From: an uncultured Rivibacter sp.
GTDB lineage: Bacteria > Pseudomonadota > Gammaproteobacteria > Burkholderiales > Burkholderiaceae
Assembly: GCA_946481025.1 (NCBI GenBank)
Contig: CAMLNA010000014.1
Span: 1-54,966, forward strand
DNA length: 54,966 nt
Direction: 5' to 3'
Made by a program: the position numbers and the translations under genes. The notes beneath the pieces were generated by a model. That model made no database searches. It was given only the letters and a program-made list of their open reading frames with translations, and had not been told where the DNA came from. Positions within the stretch are counted from its first letter, which is position 1, and each line of letters opens with the position of its first letter. This document shows positions 16,567 to 24,629 of the stretch, piece after piece.

Positions 16567-17783
16567 ACAACAACACGCTGTATGCGCCGCAACCGGCGGC
16601 GCTGCCCTCGCCTGCGCCCGCGGCCGCCCGTGTGATCCTCCGGCTCCTGCGAGAGCTGCGGCACGGCGCGCTGGAGGTGCAGCTCCCCGATGGCAGTGTC
16701 GCCCGCTTCGGGCCTGGCGAAGGCCCGCGCGCGGCGATCCGGCTGCGCAACTGGAACGTCTGCGCTGCCGCCTTGAGGTCCGGAGACATCGGCTTCGCCG
16801 AAAGCTACATCGCCGGCGACTGGACGGCGCCCGACCTCACTGCCCTGGTCGAACTCCTCATTGCCAACCGCGAGGCGATCGAGTCCTTGCTCTATGGCAG
16901 CTGGTGGGGCTCGCTGTTGTATCGCGCGAAGCACCTGCTGAACCGCAACAGCAGGAGCGGCAGCCGCAGGAACATCCATGCGCACTACGACCTCGGCAAC
17001 GAGTTCTACCGGCTCTGGCTCGACGACACGATGAGCTACTCGAGCGCGTGGTTCGGCGGCGATCGCGGCCAGCCGATGGAGCAGGCCCAGCATGCCAAGG
17101 TTCGGCGTGCGCTTGAAGAAGCCGGCGTGACCGCCGGTGCGCGGGTGCTCGAGGTGGGTTGCGGCTGGGGTGGGCTGGCCGAAGTGGCCGTGCGTGACTT
17201 CGGCGCCCGTGTCACGGGCGTCACCTTGTCGCACGAGCAGCTGCACTGGGCGCGCGAGCGCATGGCGCGCCAGCAACTGCAGGCCGACCTGCGCCTGCAG
17301 GACTACCGTGACATCGCCGATGCGCCGTTCGATGCCGTCGTCTCGATCGAGATGTTCGAGGCCGTGGGGCGCGAGTACTGGGCCGGCTACTTCGAGATGC
17401 TCAAGCGCTGCCTGAAGCCGGGCGGCCGCGCCTGCATCCAGAGCATCACCATCCGCGACGACCTGTTCGAGCGCTATGTCAGGTCCACCGACTTCATCCA
17501 GCAGTACATCTTCCCGGGCGGGCTGCTGCCGAGCATCGCCGCCTTCCATGCAGAAGCTGCCAAGGCCGGTTTGGTGATCGAGAAGGTCTTTGCGTTCGGC
17601 GGCGACTACGCCGAAACGCTGCGGCGCTGGCGCGAGCGCTTCCTGCAGCATGAACCGCAGGTGCGCCGCCTCGGTTTCGACGACCGGTTCCTGCGCATCT
17701 GGGAGTTCTACCTCGCGTACTGCGAGGCGGCCTTTGCGACGGGCAACACCGATGTCGTGCAGTTCACCCTGCGGCGTCCCTGA
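16563..17783 (+). CDS. Cyclopropane-fatty-acyl-phospholipid-synthase-like SAM methyltransferase
   Basis: A 406-residue protein of the CFA synthase family. After an N-terminal domain comes NIHAHYDLGNEFYRLWLDDT and MSYSSAWF, the substrate-side signature of the family. The SAM site is VLEVGCGWGGLAEVA near residue 193. EMFEAVGREYWAGYF carries the Glu that helps bind bicarbonate in CFA synthases, and FIQQYIFPGGLLPS is the late family block. It transfers a methylene or methyl group from SAM to the double bond of a phospholipid acyl chain at the membrane. Whether the product is a cyclopropane or a methylated alkene (UfaM type, leading to furan fatty acids) cannot be settled by reading. Confidence 0.87.
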   Translation: MNNNTLYAPQPAALPSPAPAAARVILRLLRELRHGALEVQLPDGSVARFGPGEGPRAAIRLRNWNVCAAALRSGDIGFAESYIAGDWTAPDLTALVELLIANREAIESLLYGSWWGSLLYRAKHLLNRNSRSGSRRNIHAHYDLGNEFYRLWLDDTMSYSSAWFGGDRGQPMEQAQHAKVRRALEEAGVTAGARVLEVGCGWGGLAEVAVRDFGARVTGVTLSHEQLHWARERMARQQLQADLRLQDYRDIADAPFDAVVSIEMFEAVGREYWAGYFEMLKRCLKPGGRACIQSITIRDDLFERYVRSTDFIQQYIFPGGLLPSIAAFHAEAAKAGLVIEKVFAFGGDYAETLRRWRERFLQHEPQVRRLGFDDRFLRIWEFYLAYCEAAFATGNTDVVQFTLRRP

Positions 17784-17845
17784 GCGCCATGCCATCAGCC
17801 GGCGTGTCTGCCCAGCGGTCGTTCACCAGGCTCTGAGCGGGCGCC

Positions 17846-18622
17846 ATGGCAAGCCTCAACCCGCGTCTCGCGCATTGGCCCGGCCGGGTTGCGTGGCTGC
17901 TCGGCGCCTCCAGCGGCATCGGCCGGGCCACGGCGTCGCGTTTGCACGCGCTGGGCGCGAGCGTGGTGGTGTCGGCACGCAACGTGAATGCGCTGGAGGC
18001 CTTCGTGGCGGCGCACCCCGGCAGCATGTGCATGCCGCTCGATGCAGCCGATGCGCCCGCCGTGCGGAGCGCGGCTGAGCTGCTGCGGCAGCGTTTCGGC
18101 GGCATCGACCTTGCGATGTACTGCGCGGGCCACTACGCGGCACAACGGGCCACGGCGTTCGATCTCGCCGAGATGCTGCGCCATCAGCAGGTCAACTACG
18201 TCGGTGCACTGCACATGCTCGATGCGGTGCTTCCGGCCATGCAGCGAGCCGGCCGCGGACACCTGAGCCTGATGGGCAGCGTGGCCGGCTACCGCGGGCT
18301 GCCGAACGGGTTGGCCTACGGACCCACCAAGGCCGCGCTCATCAATCTGGCGGAAACGCTGTACCTCGACCTCGCGCCGCTGGGGCTCGGCGTGTCCGTC
18401 ATCAACCCGGGTTTCGTCGAGACGCCGCTCACGGCGCAGAACCGCTTCAGAATGCCGGCCCTGCTGACGCCCGAACAGGCCGCCGCCGAGATCGTGGCCG
18501 GCTGGGAAGCGGGGCGCTTCGAGATCCACTTCCCGCGGCGCTTCACCTGGTGGCTCAAGGTGCTGCAGCACATGGGCCATGGCTGGTACTTCTCGGCCGT
18601 GCGGCGCGCGACCGGGCTGTGA
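17846..18622 (+). CDS. Short-chain dehydrogenase/reductase (SDR)
   Basis: A 258-residue classical SDR. The NAD(P) motif is LLGASSGIGRATA near residue 17. The catalytic Ser is in LSLMGSVAGYRG, and the Tyr-Lys pair is in LAYGPTKAALINLAETLYLDL. NPGFVETPLTAQ follows as in the family. It starts 62 bases after the methyltransferase gene on the same strand and 22 bases before the NTF2-like gene. A reductase or dehydrogenase step on an oxidised lipid or lipid-derived compound is inferred from the operon. The substrate is unknown. Confidence 0.83.
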   Translation: MASLNPRLAHWPGRVAWLLGASSGIGRATASRLHALGASVVVSARNVNALEAFVAAHPGSMCMPLDAADAPAVRSAAELLRQRFGGIDLAMYCAGHYAAQRATAFDLAEMLRHQQVNYVGALHMLDAVLPAMQRAGRGHLSLMGSVAGYRGLPNGLAYGPTKAALINLAETLYLDLAPLGLGVSVINPGFVETPLTAQNRFRMPALLTPEQAAAEIVAGWEAGRFEIHFPRRFTWWLKVLQHMGHGWYFSAVRRATGL

Positions 18623-18644
18623 CGGAGGCGGGATACTTCACCCG

Positions 18645-19097
18645 ATGCCGACCCCAGCTCCCGCCCAACACCCCGACCCGCGTGTCGCGCGGGTGGTTCG
18701 CCTGTTCGAGTCGCTGCAGCGCGCCGACGTGGCCCGCCTGGGGGATCACTACAGCGACGACGCGACGTTCAAGGATCCCTTCAACGACGTGCGCGGCTTG
18801 CCGGCCGTGCAGCGCGTGTTCGACCACATGTTCGTGCAGGTCCACGAACCGCGATTCGTCGTCAGGACGGCGGTGGCCGAGGCGGACGAGTGCTTTCTCA
18901 CCTGGGACTTCCTGTTTCGTTTCAGGGGCCGCTCAGGGCACGGGCAGGTCGTGCGCGGCAGCACCCACCTGCGGTTTGCGGCCGACGGCCGCGTGGCCAT
19001 GCATCGCGACTACTGGGACGCGGCCGAAGAGCTGTATGAGAAGCTGCCGCTGCTCGGCACCCTGATGCGCTGGCTGAAGCGGCGCGTGAACGCATGA
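18645..19097 (+). CDS. NTF2/SnoaL-like fold protein
   Basis: A 150-residue protein with the cone-shaped alpha+beta barrel pattern of the NTF2 family: VVRLFESLQRADVARLGDHY, then DDATFKDPFNDVRG, and later THLRFAADGRVAMHRDYWDAAEELYEKLP. DPFN and HRDYWD are typical of SnoaL-like members that occur beside SDR and CFA-like genes. The start at 18645 was chosen over an in-frame ATG at 18579, inside the SDR gene, because a GGAGG sits about 15 bases upstream. Its stop overlaps the next gene by four bases. It may bind or isomerise a small hydrophobic ligand. That is inference. Confidence 0.75.
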   Translation: MPTPAPAQHPDPRVARVVRLFESLQRADVARLGDHYSDDATFKDPFNDVRGLPAVQRVFDHMFVQVHEPRFVVRTAVAEADECFLTWDFLFRFRGRSGHGQVVRGSTHLRFAADGRVAMHRDYWDAAEELYEKLPLLGTLMRWLKRRVNA

Positions 19098-19966
19098 CGG
19101 CGCGCCGTGTGGCCGTGGTCGGCGCGGGCGTGGCCGGCGTGGCCTGCGCATCGCACCTCCAGTCTGCGGGCATGGAGGTTCAGGTGTTCGACCAGGCCGG
19201 GTGGCCGGGCGGGCGTTGCGCGACCCTGCACACGCCTGCGGGTGTGTTCCATCACGGGGCGGCCGGGTTCGACGGGTGCGCCGAGGCCTTCGAAGGACAG
19301 GTGAGCGGGTTGGCTGCAGGGCTTGTGCTCGGGCATGAGGTGGCCGCCATCGAACCCGCGGGCAGTGGTCGCTGGAGCCTGCGCTTCCACGCCGGGCGGG
19401 CCTGCGAGGGCCCTTTCGATGCGGTGGTCGTGGCGGCGCCGCCCGAGCCGGCTGCCGTGCTGCTGCAAGTCGCCGGTGAACTGGCGGCCGCCTTGCGCTG
19501 CGTGCGCAGCGAACCCTGCTGGAGCGTCGTGGCGGCCTGGGCCGCGCCGCTGGGCCTGGAGGCGGCGGCGATCGCTTCGGACGCCCTGCTGCAGCACGTC
19601 CGCCAGCAGGAAGGCCACCCCGGCAGCGCCCGTGTCGCGGGCTGTGCGAGCCGGTGGGTGTTGCAGGCCACGTCCTACTGGAGCGCCAACAACCTCGACG
19701 TGCCGCCCGAGCGGGTGATGCGGCACCTGCTCGATGCGTTCGGCAAGGCGGCCGGCCGGCGCCTGGCCAGGCCTGCGTTCGCCGCGGCACATCTGTGGCG
19801 CCAGGCGCGTGTGCCGCAGCCCTTGGCCGATGCCTGCGGCTGGAACCCGGCGCTGCGACTGGGTTCCTGCGGCGACGCCTGGTCCGGCACGGCCGGCATG
19901 GGCGGTGTCGAGCGGGCCTGGTCGAGCGGCCGTGCCCTGGCCGGGCGCGTGCTCGACGCTACTTGA
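19094..19966 (+). CDS. Renalase-like NAD(P)/FAD-dependent oxidoreductase
   Basis: A 290-residue flavoprotein, short for the amine oxidase class. It begins RRVAVVGAGVAGVACASHL and has VFDQAGWPGGRCAT, the FAD block seen in renalase-like (COG3380) proteins. FHHGAAGFDG follows as in that group. The C-terminus has LGSCGDAWSGTAGMGGVERAW, the FAD-closing block. It overlaps the NTF2-like gene by four bases and is the last gene of the operon. It converges with corA, the two coding ends overlapping by eight bases. The reaction is unknown. Family members act on reduced nicotinamide isomers or are uncharacterised. Confidence 0.8.
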   Translation: MTARRVAVVGAGVAGVACASHLQSAGMEVQVFDQAGWPGGRCATLHTPAGVFHHGAAGFDGCAEAFEGQVSGLAAGLVLGHEVAAIEPAGSGRWSLRFHAGRACEGPFDAVVVAAPPEPAAVLLQVAGELAAALRCVRSEPCWSVVAAWAAPLGLEAAAIASDALLQHVRQQEGHPGSARVAGCASRWVLQATSYWSANNLDVPPERVMRHLLDAFGKAAGRRLARPAFAAAHLWRQARVPQPLADACGWNPALRLGSCGDAWSGTAGMGGVERAWSSGRALAGRVLDAT

Positions 19967-20924
19967 GCCAGCCCTTGCGACGGAAATAGATGAAGGGTGC
20001 GGCCACCGAAGCCAGCATCAGCGCCAGCGCGAAGGGGTAGCCGAGCGACCAGTCCAGCTCCGGCATGGCCTTGAAGTTCATGCCGTAGATGCTGGCGATC
20101 AGCGTAGGCGGCAGCAGGGCGACGCTGGCCACCGAGAAGATCTTGATGATCTTGTTCTGGTTGATGTTGATGAAGCCGACCACCGCGTCCATCAGGAAGT
20201 TGATCTTGTCGAACAAGAACGCCGTGTGCGAATCGAGCGAGTCGATGTCGCGCAGGATCTGGCGCGCCTCCTCGAACTGCTCCGCGTTGAGCAGCCGCGA
20301 ACGCATCATGAAGCTGACCGCGCGGCGCGTGTCCATGACGTTGCGGCGGATGCGGCCGTTCAAGTCTTCCTGGCGGGCGATGGCGGCCAGCGCTTCGCCG
20401 GCGGCCTGGTCGTTGACCTCTTCCTTCAGCACGCGTGCCGACACCATCTCCAGCGCGTCGTAGATGCCCTCGAGCGAGTCGGCCGAGTACTCGGCGTCGG
20501 CGTCGTAGAGCTTGAGCAGCACGTCCTTTGCGTCCTCGATCAGTGCGGGAATGCGGCGTGCGCGCATGCGCAGCAGCCGGAACACCGGCAGATCCTCGGT
20601 GTGGATCGAGAACAGCACGTTGTTGTGCAGGATGAAGGCCACCCGCACGTTGCGGGAGCCGCGCTCCTCGTCGTCGATCAGGAAGTCGGTGCGGATGTGC
20701 AGCTCGCCGCTGTCTTCTTCGTAGAAGCGGGCCGACTCCTCGAGGTCGTCGTCGACGATGTTGTCCGGGATCGCCAGGCCGAAGCGGCCGGCGAGCCAGC
20801 CCTTTTCTTCGGGAGTGGGCGCTTCCAGATCGACCCAGACCGGCTTCACATGCGCCAGGGCCTCGGCGCTTTCGATTTCTTCTTGAAACAGCCGGCCGCT
20901 GGCCAGCGTGAACACATTCAACAT
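19959..20924 (-). CDS. corA: Magnesium/cobalt transporter CorA
   Basis: A 321-residue inner-membrane channel protein of the CorA family. A soluble N-terminal domain and a long helix end in two transmembrane segments. The first is followed by the GMN selectivity motif (SIYGMNFKAMPELDW), and the C-terminus is basic (YFRRKGWLK). It takes up Mg2+ and can carry Co2+ or Ni2+. The start at 20924 has GGAG just upstream. An alternative ATG at 20945 adds seven residues. Its 3' end overlaps that of the convergent renalase-like gene by eight bases. Confidence 0.93.
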   Translation of the reverse strand: MLNVFTLASGRLFQEEIESAEALAHVKPVWVDLEAPTPEEKGWLAGRFGLAIPDNIVDDDLEESARFYEEDSGELHIRTDFLIDDEERGSRNVRVAFILHNNVLFSIHTEDLPVFRLLRMRARRIPALIEDAKDVLLKLYDADAEYSADSLEGIYDALEMVSARVLKEEVNDQAAGEALAAIARQEDLNGRIRRNVMDTRRAVSFMMRSRLLNAEQFEEARQILRDIDSLDSHTAFLFDKINFLMDAVVGFININQNKIIKIFSVASVALLPPTLIASIYGMNFKAMPELDWSLGYPFALALMLASVAAPFIYFRRKGWLK

Positions 20925-21410
20925 GGAGGCTCCAACAAACATCACGGCGGCACGCCGTGACTTGGCCTGGCGAGGAACTGGGGTCGGGGAACTGGTACCG
21001 CCTCACCCCAGACCTCAGCACCTGCTAACGCAGACCCTGTGGTTGGAGTGGACGGTCACCGAGGGTGACTGCTGTCCAAGTGATGCTCCGCTGACGAAAA
21101 CGAAAAATTATGTCATCCGGCCTTGCGATGCAGCAAGTCGAACGCATGGGTCGCAAGCAAAGGCGAGGCGCGGCAAACAAGAAAAGGAAAGGGCTCCGAG
21201 CCAATGGCCGGAGCCCTTTCATCGCCTCGCGGATTGTGAACCGATTTCCCAGCCGCGGGGGCCTTTTCCACGCGCCACAGTCCGATGGCTGTCATCGGCT
21301 TGTCATGGGCCCGGTCGAGGCGCAAACTGGTTTTGCGAGGAGGGCTCCGCACGTGGGCGTTGCACTCCTGCATCAGGACTTTGCCGTAACCCCTCTCGAA
21401 AGGAGGTCTT
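20925..21410. other. 486-base divergent intergenic region between corA and hpf
   Basis: No coding gene is supported here. Visible structures are a minus-strand terminator-like hairpin (21187-21220), CCGATG-gctgt-CATCGG at 21282-21298, CGCAAA-ctggt-TTTGCG at 21321-21337, and the AAAGGAGG ribosome-binding site of hpf at 21399-21406. The minus-strand terminator has no assigned gene upstream, which raises the possibility of a small RNA. A minus-strand frame at 21113-21373 has no features of a real protein. Confidence 0.55.
21187..21220 (-). terminator. Orphan rho-independent terminator read leftward
   Basis: The arms GAAAGGGCTCCG (21187-21198) and CGGAGCCCTTTC (21209-21220) are perfectly complementary with a 10-base loop. 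Read on the minus strand the stem is followed by CCTTTTCTTGTTT, a T-rich tail. On the plus strand no T tract follows. It would end a leftward transcript starting between here and hpf, where no protein gene exists. Confidence 0.6.
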
Positions 21411-21755
21411 ATGAATCTGACGATCAGTGGACACCACCTTGAAGTGACGCCGGCTCTGCGCGAGTACGTGCTAACGAAGCTGGACCGGGTGACACGTCAT
21501 TTCGACCAGGTGGTGGACATTAACGTGCTGCTCACCGTCGAGAAGCAGAAGGAAAAGGAACGCCGCCAGAAAGCCGAGGTGAATCTGCACGTCAAGGGTC
21601 GTGACATCTTCGTCGAACAATCCCACGAGGACCTCTACGCAGCCATCGATCAGCTCATGGACAAGCTCGACCGTCAGGTCTGTCGCCACAAGGACCGCCT
21701 GCACGATCACCACCACGATTCGCCCAAGCGCAACGGGGCAACCGAGGCGCCGTGA
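21411..21755 (+). CDS. hpf: Ribosome hibernation-promoting factor HPF (YfiA/RaiA family)
   Basis: A 114-residue protein. [20 protein letters not shown] and the following [19 protein letters not shown] are the HPF/RaiA fold. [30 protein letters not shown] completes it in two conserved blocks ([17 protein letters not shown], then [11 protein letters not shown]). It binds the 30S decoding channel and silences ribosomes in stationary phase as 100S dimers or 70S particles. The short length fits the short-HPF type without the C-terminal dimerisation domain. The start has an excellent AAAGGAGG site. It precedes ptsN and hprK as in many proteobacteria. Confidence 0.95.
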   Translation: MNLTISGHHLEVTPALREYVLTKLDRVTRHFDQVVDINVLLTVEKQKEKERRQKAEVNLHVKGRDIFVEQSHEDLYAAIDQLMDKLDRQVCRHKDRLHDHHHDSPKRNGATEAP

Positions 21756-21786
21756 TCCCCGGCTTGCCACCCAAGCCACCGTCGAG

Positions 21787-21810
21787 AGCGGCCCCACAGG
21801 GCCGCTTTTT
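21787..21810 (+). terminator. Rho-independent terminator after hpf
   Basis: AGCGGCC (21787-21793) pairs with GGCCGCT (21800-21806) over a 6-base loop, and TTTT follows the stem. It would end the hpf transcript, so ptsN needs its own promoter. A candidate -10 for it is present further on. Confidence 0.85.
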
Positions 21811-21924
21811 GCTTTGGCCGCCCCCATGTTTGCGGCATTCAGCACATCTTGTTGCGTTGCAGCAGGATGTGCACAATTGTTCGATCGGCGTTGGGTATAC
21901 GCTTCTGGTTCAGGGGGCGATTCC

Positions 21925-21930
21925 TATAAT
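21925..21930 (+). promoter_or_regulatory. -10 element of a ptsN promoter
   Basis: TATAAT, an exact consensus -10 hexamer, lies 65 bases before the ptsN start and after the hpf terminator, in the context TTCCTATAATCCG. A convincing -35 hexamer at 16-18 bases is not seen. Consensus -10 boxes are rare in DNA of this GC content, which supports the call. Confidence 0.6.
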
Positions 21931-21995
21931 CCGCCGCTTCATTTGGAAGTGCGTCCGCCAAGGTCCTGCCCGGCCGAAACCGACGCTTTGAGCTA

Positions 21996-22466
21996 ATGAA
22001 CCGTCTTGCCGCCATCCTGCCTGTCGCCAATGTGCTGGTGGATGTGGATGCCACCAGCAAAAAGCGCGCGTTCGAGCACGCCGGGCTGATGTTCGAGAAC
22101 CAGCACGCCATTGCGCGTGCCACCGTCACGGACAACCTGTTTGCGCGCGAGCGCCTGGGCTCCACCGGCCTCGGCCATGGCGTGGCCATCCCGCACGGCC
22201 GCATCAAGGGCCTGAAAAACCCGCTGGCCGCCGTGTTGCGCGTGCAGGCTGCCATCCCGTTCGACGCGCCCGACGACGAGCCGGTGTCGCTGCTGATCTT
22301 CCTGCTCGTGCCGGAGGCCGCCACGCAGCGCCACCTGGAAATCCTCTCCGAGATCGCCGAACTGCTGAGCGACCGCGAATTGCGCGAGCGCCTGAAGTCC
22401 GAACCCGAAGCTGCCAAGGTCCACGAGTTGATCTCGAACTGGGAGCCGCTCAAGTCGGTGGCCTGA
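21996..22466 (+). CDS. ptsN: PTS IIA-like nitrogen regulatory protein PtsN (EIIA-Ntr)
   Basis: A 156-residue PTS EIIA type 2 protein. The phosphorylation site is His67 in [15 protein letters not shown], and [20 protein letters not shown] and the following [16 protein letters not shown] are family blocks. It receives phosphate from NPr in the nitrogen PTS and regulates potassium transport, nitrogen genes and, in betaproteobacteria, carbon storage. It lies 32 bases before hprK, in the same direction, so the two are probably one transcript. Confidence 0.95.
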   Translation: MNRLAAILPVANVLVDVDATSKKRAFEHAGLMFENQHAIARATVTDNLFARERLGSTGLGHGVAIPHGRIKGLKNPLAAVLRVQAAIPFDAPDDEPVSLLIFLLVPEAATQRHLEILSEIAELLSDRELRERLKSEPEAAKVHELISNWEPLKSVA

Positions 22467-22497
22467 ACCAGCGGCCAGGCTGGTAAAAACCGGCCCC

Positions 22498-23451
22498 ATG
22501 AAGCCCACCGTCATCAGCGCCGAGGCGCTTTTCGAGGCCCATCGCGATTCGCTGCGGTGGGAATGGATCGCCGGCCACGCTCACCCCGAGCGCCGCTTCG
22601 ACGAAGTGGCCGTGCGCGACGCCCAGTCGGCCGCCGACCTGGTCGGCTATCTCAACTACATCCATCCCTACCGGGTCCAGATCGTCGGCCGCCGCGAGGT
22701 GCGCTACCTCTCCGACGCGGTGGTCGAGGACCAGGAAAGGCGGATTTCACGCATCGTGACGCTGGAGCCGCCGGTGATCGTGGTGGCCGACGGCCAGACG
22801 CCGCCTGAAAAGCTGGTGGCCATCTGCGGCCGAGCGGAAATCCCGCTGTTCGTCACGCAGGAGTCGGCCGGCCACGTGATCGACGTGATGCGCAGCCACC
22901 TCGCGCAGCACTTCGCCGAGCGGCTCACCCGCCATGGCGTGTTCATGGACATCCTCGGCGTGGGCGTGCTGCTCACGGGCGAGTCGGGCCTGGGCAAGAG
23001 CGAACTCGGGCTCGAGCTGATTTCACGCGGGCACGGCCTGGTGGCCGACGACGCCGTGGACCTCTACCGCGTGTCGCAGACGTCGATCGAGGGCCGCTGC
23101 CCGCCGCTGCTCATCAACCTGCTCGAGGTGCGCGGCATCGGCCTGCTCGACATCAAGGCCATCTTCGGCGAGACGGCGGTGCGGCGGAAGATGCGGCTGC
23201 GGCTGATCGTGCACCTGGTGCGCAAGGAAACGATGGAGCGCGAGTTCGAACGGCTGCCCTATGAGCCGCTGTACGAGGAAGTGCTGGGCGTGAAGGTGCG
23301 CAAGGCCGTCATCGCGGTGGACGCCGGCCGCAACCTCGCCGTGCTGGTGGAGGCCGCCGTGCGCAACACCGTGCTGCAACTGCGCGGCATCGACACCTAC
23401 AAGGAGTTCATCGAGCGCCACCGCAAGGCGATGGAGCAAGGGGAGAAATGA
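22498..23451 (+). CDS. hprK: HPr kinase/phosphorylase
   Basis: A 317-residue bifunctional kinase/phosphorylase. The P-loop is [14 protein letters not shown] near residue 161, preceded by the catalytic His block [40 protein letters not shown] is the HprK signature. It phosphorylates and dephosphorylates a Ser on HPr-type proteins. In proteobacteria with an incomplete PTS it sits with ptsN and feeds into regulation, not sugar uptake. It converges on fur with tandem hairpins between. Confidence 0.95.
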   Translation: MKPTVISAEALFEAHRDSLRWEWIAGHAHPERRFDEVAVRDAQSAADLVGYLNYIHPYRVQIVGRREVRYLSDAVVEDQERRISRIVTLEPPVIVVADGQTPPEKLVAICGRAEIPLFVTQESAGHVIDVMRSHLAQHFAERLTRHGVFMDILGVGVLLTGESGLGKSELGLELISRGHGLVADDAVDLYRVSQTSIEGRCPPLLINLLEVRGIGLLDIKAIFGETAVRRKMRLRLIVHLVRKETMEREFERLPYEPLYEEVLGVKVRKAVIAVDAGRNLAVLVEAAVRNTVLQLRGIDTYKEFIERHRKAMEQGEK

Positions 23452-23460
23452 CGGCACCCC

Positions 23461-23497
23461 GACCGGCGATACGCCGGTCGCCCCTCCGGGAGGGGGC
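23461..23497. terminator. Tandem hairpins between convergent hprK and fur
   Basis: GACCGGCG-ata-CGCCGGTC (23461-23479) is a perfect 8-bp stem with a 3-base loop. Right after it CCCCTC-cgg-GAGGGG (within 23480-23497) forms a second stem. Both lie between the stops of two convergent genes, where they can stop or slow transcription from either side. Neither has a T tract, so termination could need Rho. Confidence 0.5.
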
Positions 23498-23566
23498 GGG
23501 CCTTGCTTGGGAGCGGCCCGGCGCGGCGGCCCGGGAAGATGACCTCCACGATCACCCGGGCACTCG

Positions 23567-23992
23567 CTACGCCTTCCCCTTGCAGCCTTCGCGCCGGCAC
23601 ACCACGTAGAGCGCCAGCGAGTGGTCCTGCAGGTCGTAGCCGCGTTCCTTCGCGATCTCCTGCTGCCGCCGCTCGATCTCCGGGTCGTAGAACTCCTCGA
23701 CGCGGCCGCACACCACGCACACCAGGTGGTCGTGGTGCTTGCCCTCGTTGAGTTCGAAGACGGCCTTGCCGGATTCGAAATGGTTGCGCGACAGGATGCC
23801 GGCCTGCTCGAATTGCATCAGCACGCGGTAGACAGTGGCCAGCCCGATGTCGGAGCCCTCGGTCAGCAGGGCCTTGAACACGTCTTCGGCGGTGAGGTGG
23901 CGCACGCTGGAGCGCTGGAAGACTTCCAGGATCTTGATGCGCGGCAGCGTGGCCTTGAGGCCGCTGCTCTTGAGGTCTTCAGCATTTGACAT
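23567..23992 (-). CDS. fur: Ferric uptake regulator Fur
   Basis: A 141-residue Fur protein. The winged helix is [15 protein letters not shown] through [12 protein letters not shown], with recognition block [17 protein letters not shown]. Metal ligands lie in [14 protein letters not shown], in CVVCG, and in a second C-x4-C pair (CRREGC). It represses iron-uptake genes when loaded with Fe2+. It is divergent from bamE with 103 bases between them, the classic Burkholderiales fur–bamE arrangement. It may repress itself, but no consensus Fur box could be identified by eye in the gap. Confidence 0.95.
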   Translation of the reverse strand: MSNAEDLKSSGLKATLPRIKILEVFQRSSVRHLTAEDVFKALLTEGSDIGLATVYRVLMQFEQAGILSRNHFESGKAVFELNEGKHHDHLVCVVCGRVEEFYDPEIERRQQEIAKERGYDLQDHSLALYVVCRREGCKGKA

Positions 23993-24041
23993 GGGGATTC
24001 CACCTGAGCCTTCCAGGAACGGGGGCGGCAGGTGCCCCCGC

Positions 24042-24047
24042 TAGAAT
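24042..24047 (+). promoter_or_regulatory. -10 element upstream of bamE
   Basis: TAGAAT lies in CCGCTAGAATCTTTCC, 48 bases before the bamE start in the fur–bamE divergent region. No good -35 is present at the right distance, since the DNA upstream is a G-rich tract. The call rests on the -10 hexamer only. Confidence 0.4.
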
Positions 24048-24095
24048 CTTTCCATCATATCGAGTTGGGCCGCTCCGCCGCCCAATCCTCCGCTC

Positions 24096-24629
24096 ATGAC
24101 GCACTCTCTCCTGCGGCCGCTGCTGGCGGCGCTTCTTCCCCTGTCGCTCGGAGCGTGCAGTTCGCTGCAGTCTTCGGACAACTTCCTCGGCGTCATCACG
24201 CCTTACCGCGTCGAGGTGGTGCAGGGCAACGTGGTCACCAAGGAGCAAGCGGCCCTCATCAAGCCGGGGATGAGCCGCTCGCAGGTGCGCGATCTCCTCG
24301 GCTCGCCGCTGCTGGCCGACATCTTCCACGCCGATCGTTGGGACTACGTGTTCACCATCCGCCGCCGCGGGGCAGAGCCGCAGCAGCGCAACGTGATGGT
24401 GCTGTTCCAGGACGACAAGGTCAGCAAGTTCGAAGCCGCCGAACTGCCTTCCGAGCGCGAGTTCGTCAACGCCATCGACGTGGCCAAGACCGGCCGGGTG
24501 CCCGTGCTGGAGCTGACCGAAGAACAGATCAAGGCCCTGCCGGTCCCGCCCAAGCCCGAGGCTGCGCTGGCCGATGCAGCCCCGCAAGGGCCGGCGCGCA
24601 GCTATCCGCCGCTGGAGCGCACCAAGTGA
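24096..24629 (+). CDS. bamE: Outer membrane assembly lipoprotein BamE
   Basis: A 177-residue lipoprotein with lipobox LSLGAC in a signal peptide of about 20 residues. The BamE domain is seen as [41 protein letters not shown] and [14 protein letters not shown]. It is part of the BAM complex that inserts beta-barrel proteins in the outer membrane. The Pro- and Ala-rich C-terminal tail is longer than in enteric BamE (about 113 residues), as is usual in betaproteobacteria. Its stop TGA overlaps the GTG start of dapB. Confidence 0.94.
   Translation: MTHSLLRPLLAALLPLSLGACSSLQSSDNFLGVITPYRVEVVQGNVVTKEQAALIKPGMSRSQVRDLLGSPLLADIFHADRWDYVFTIRRRGAEPQQRNVMVLFQDDKVSKFEAAELPSEREFVNAIDVAKTGRVPVLELTEEQIKALPVPPKPEAALADAAPQGPARSYPPLERTK

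Noticed and set aside
21340..21410. A sigma-54 promoter for hpf
   Set aside because: No GG-N10-GC arrangement with proper -24/-12 context could be found upstream of hpf.
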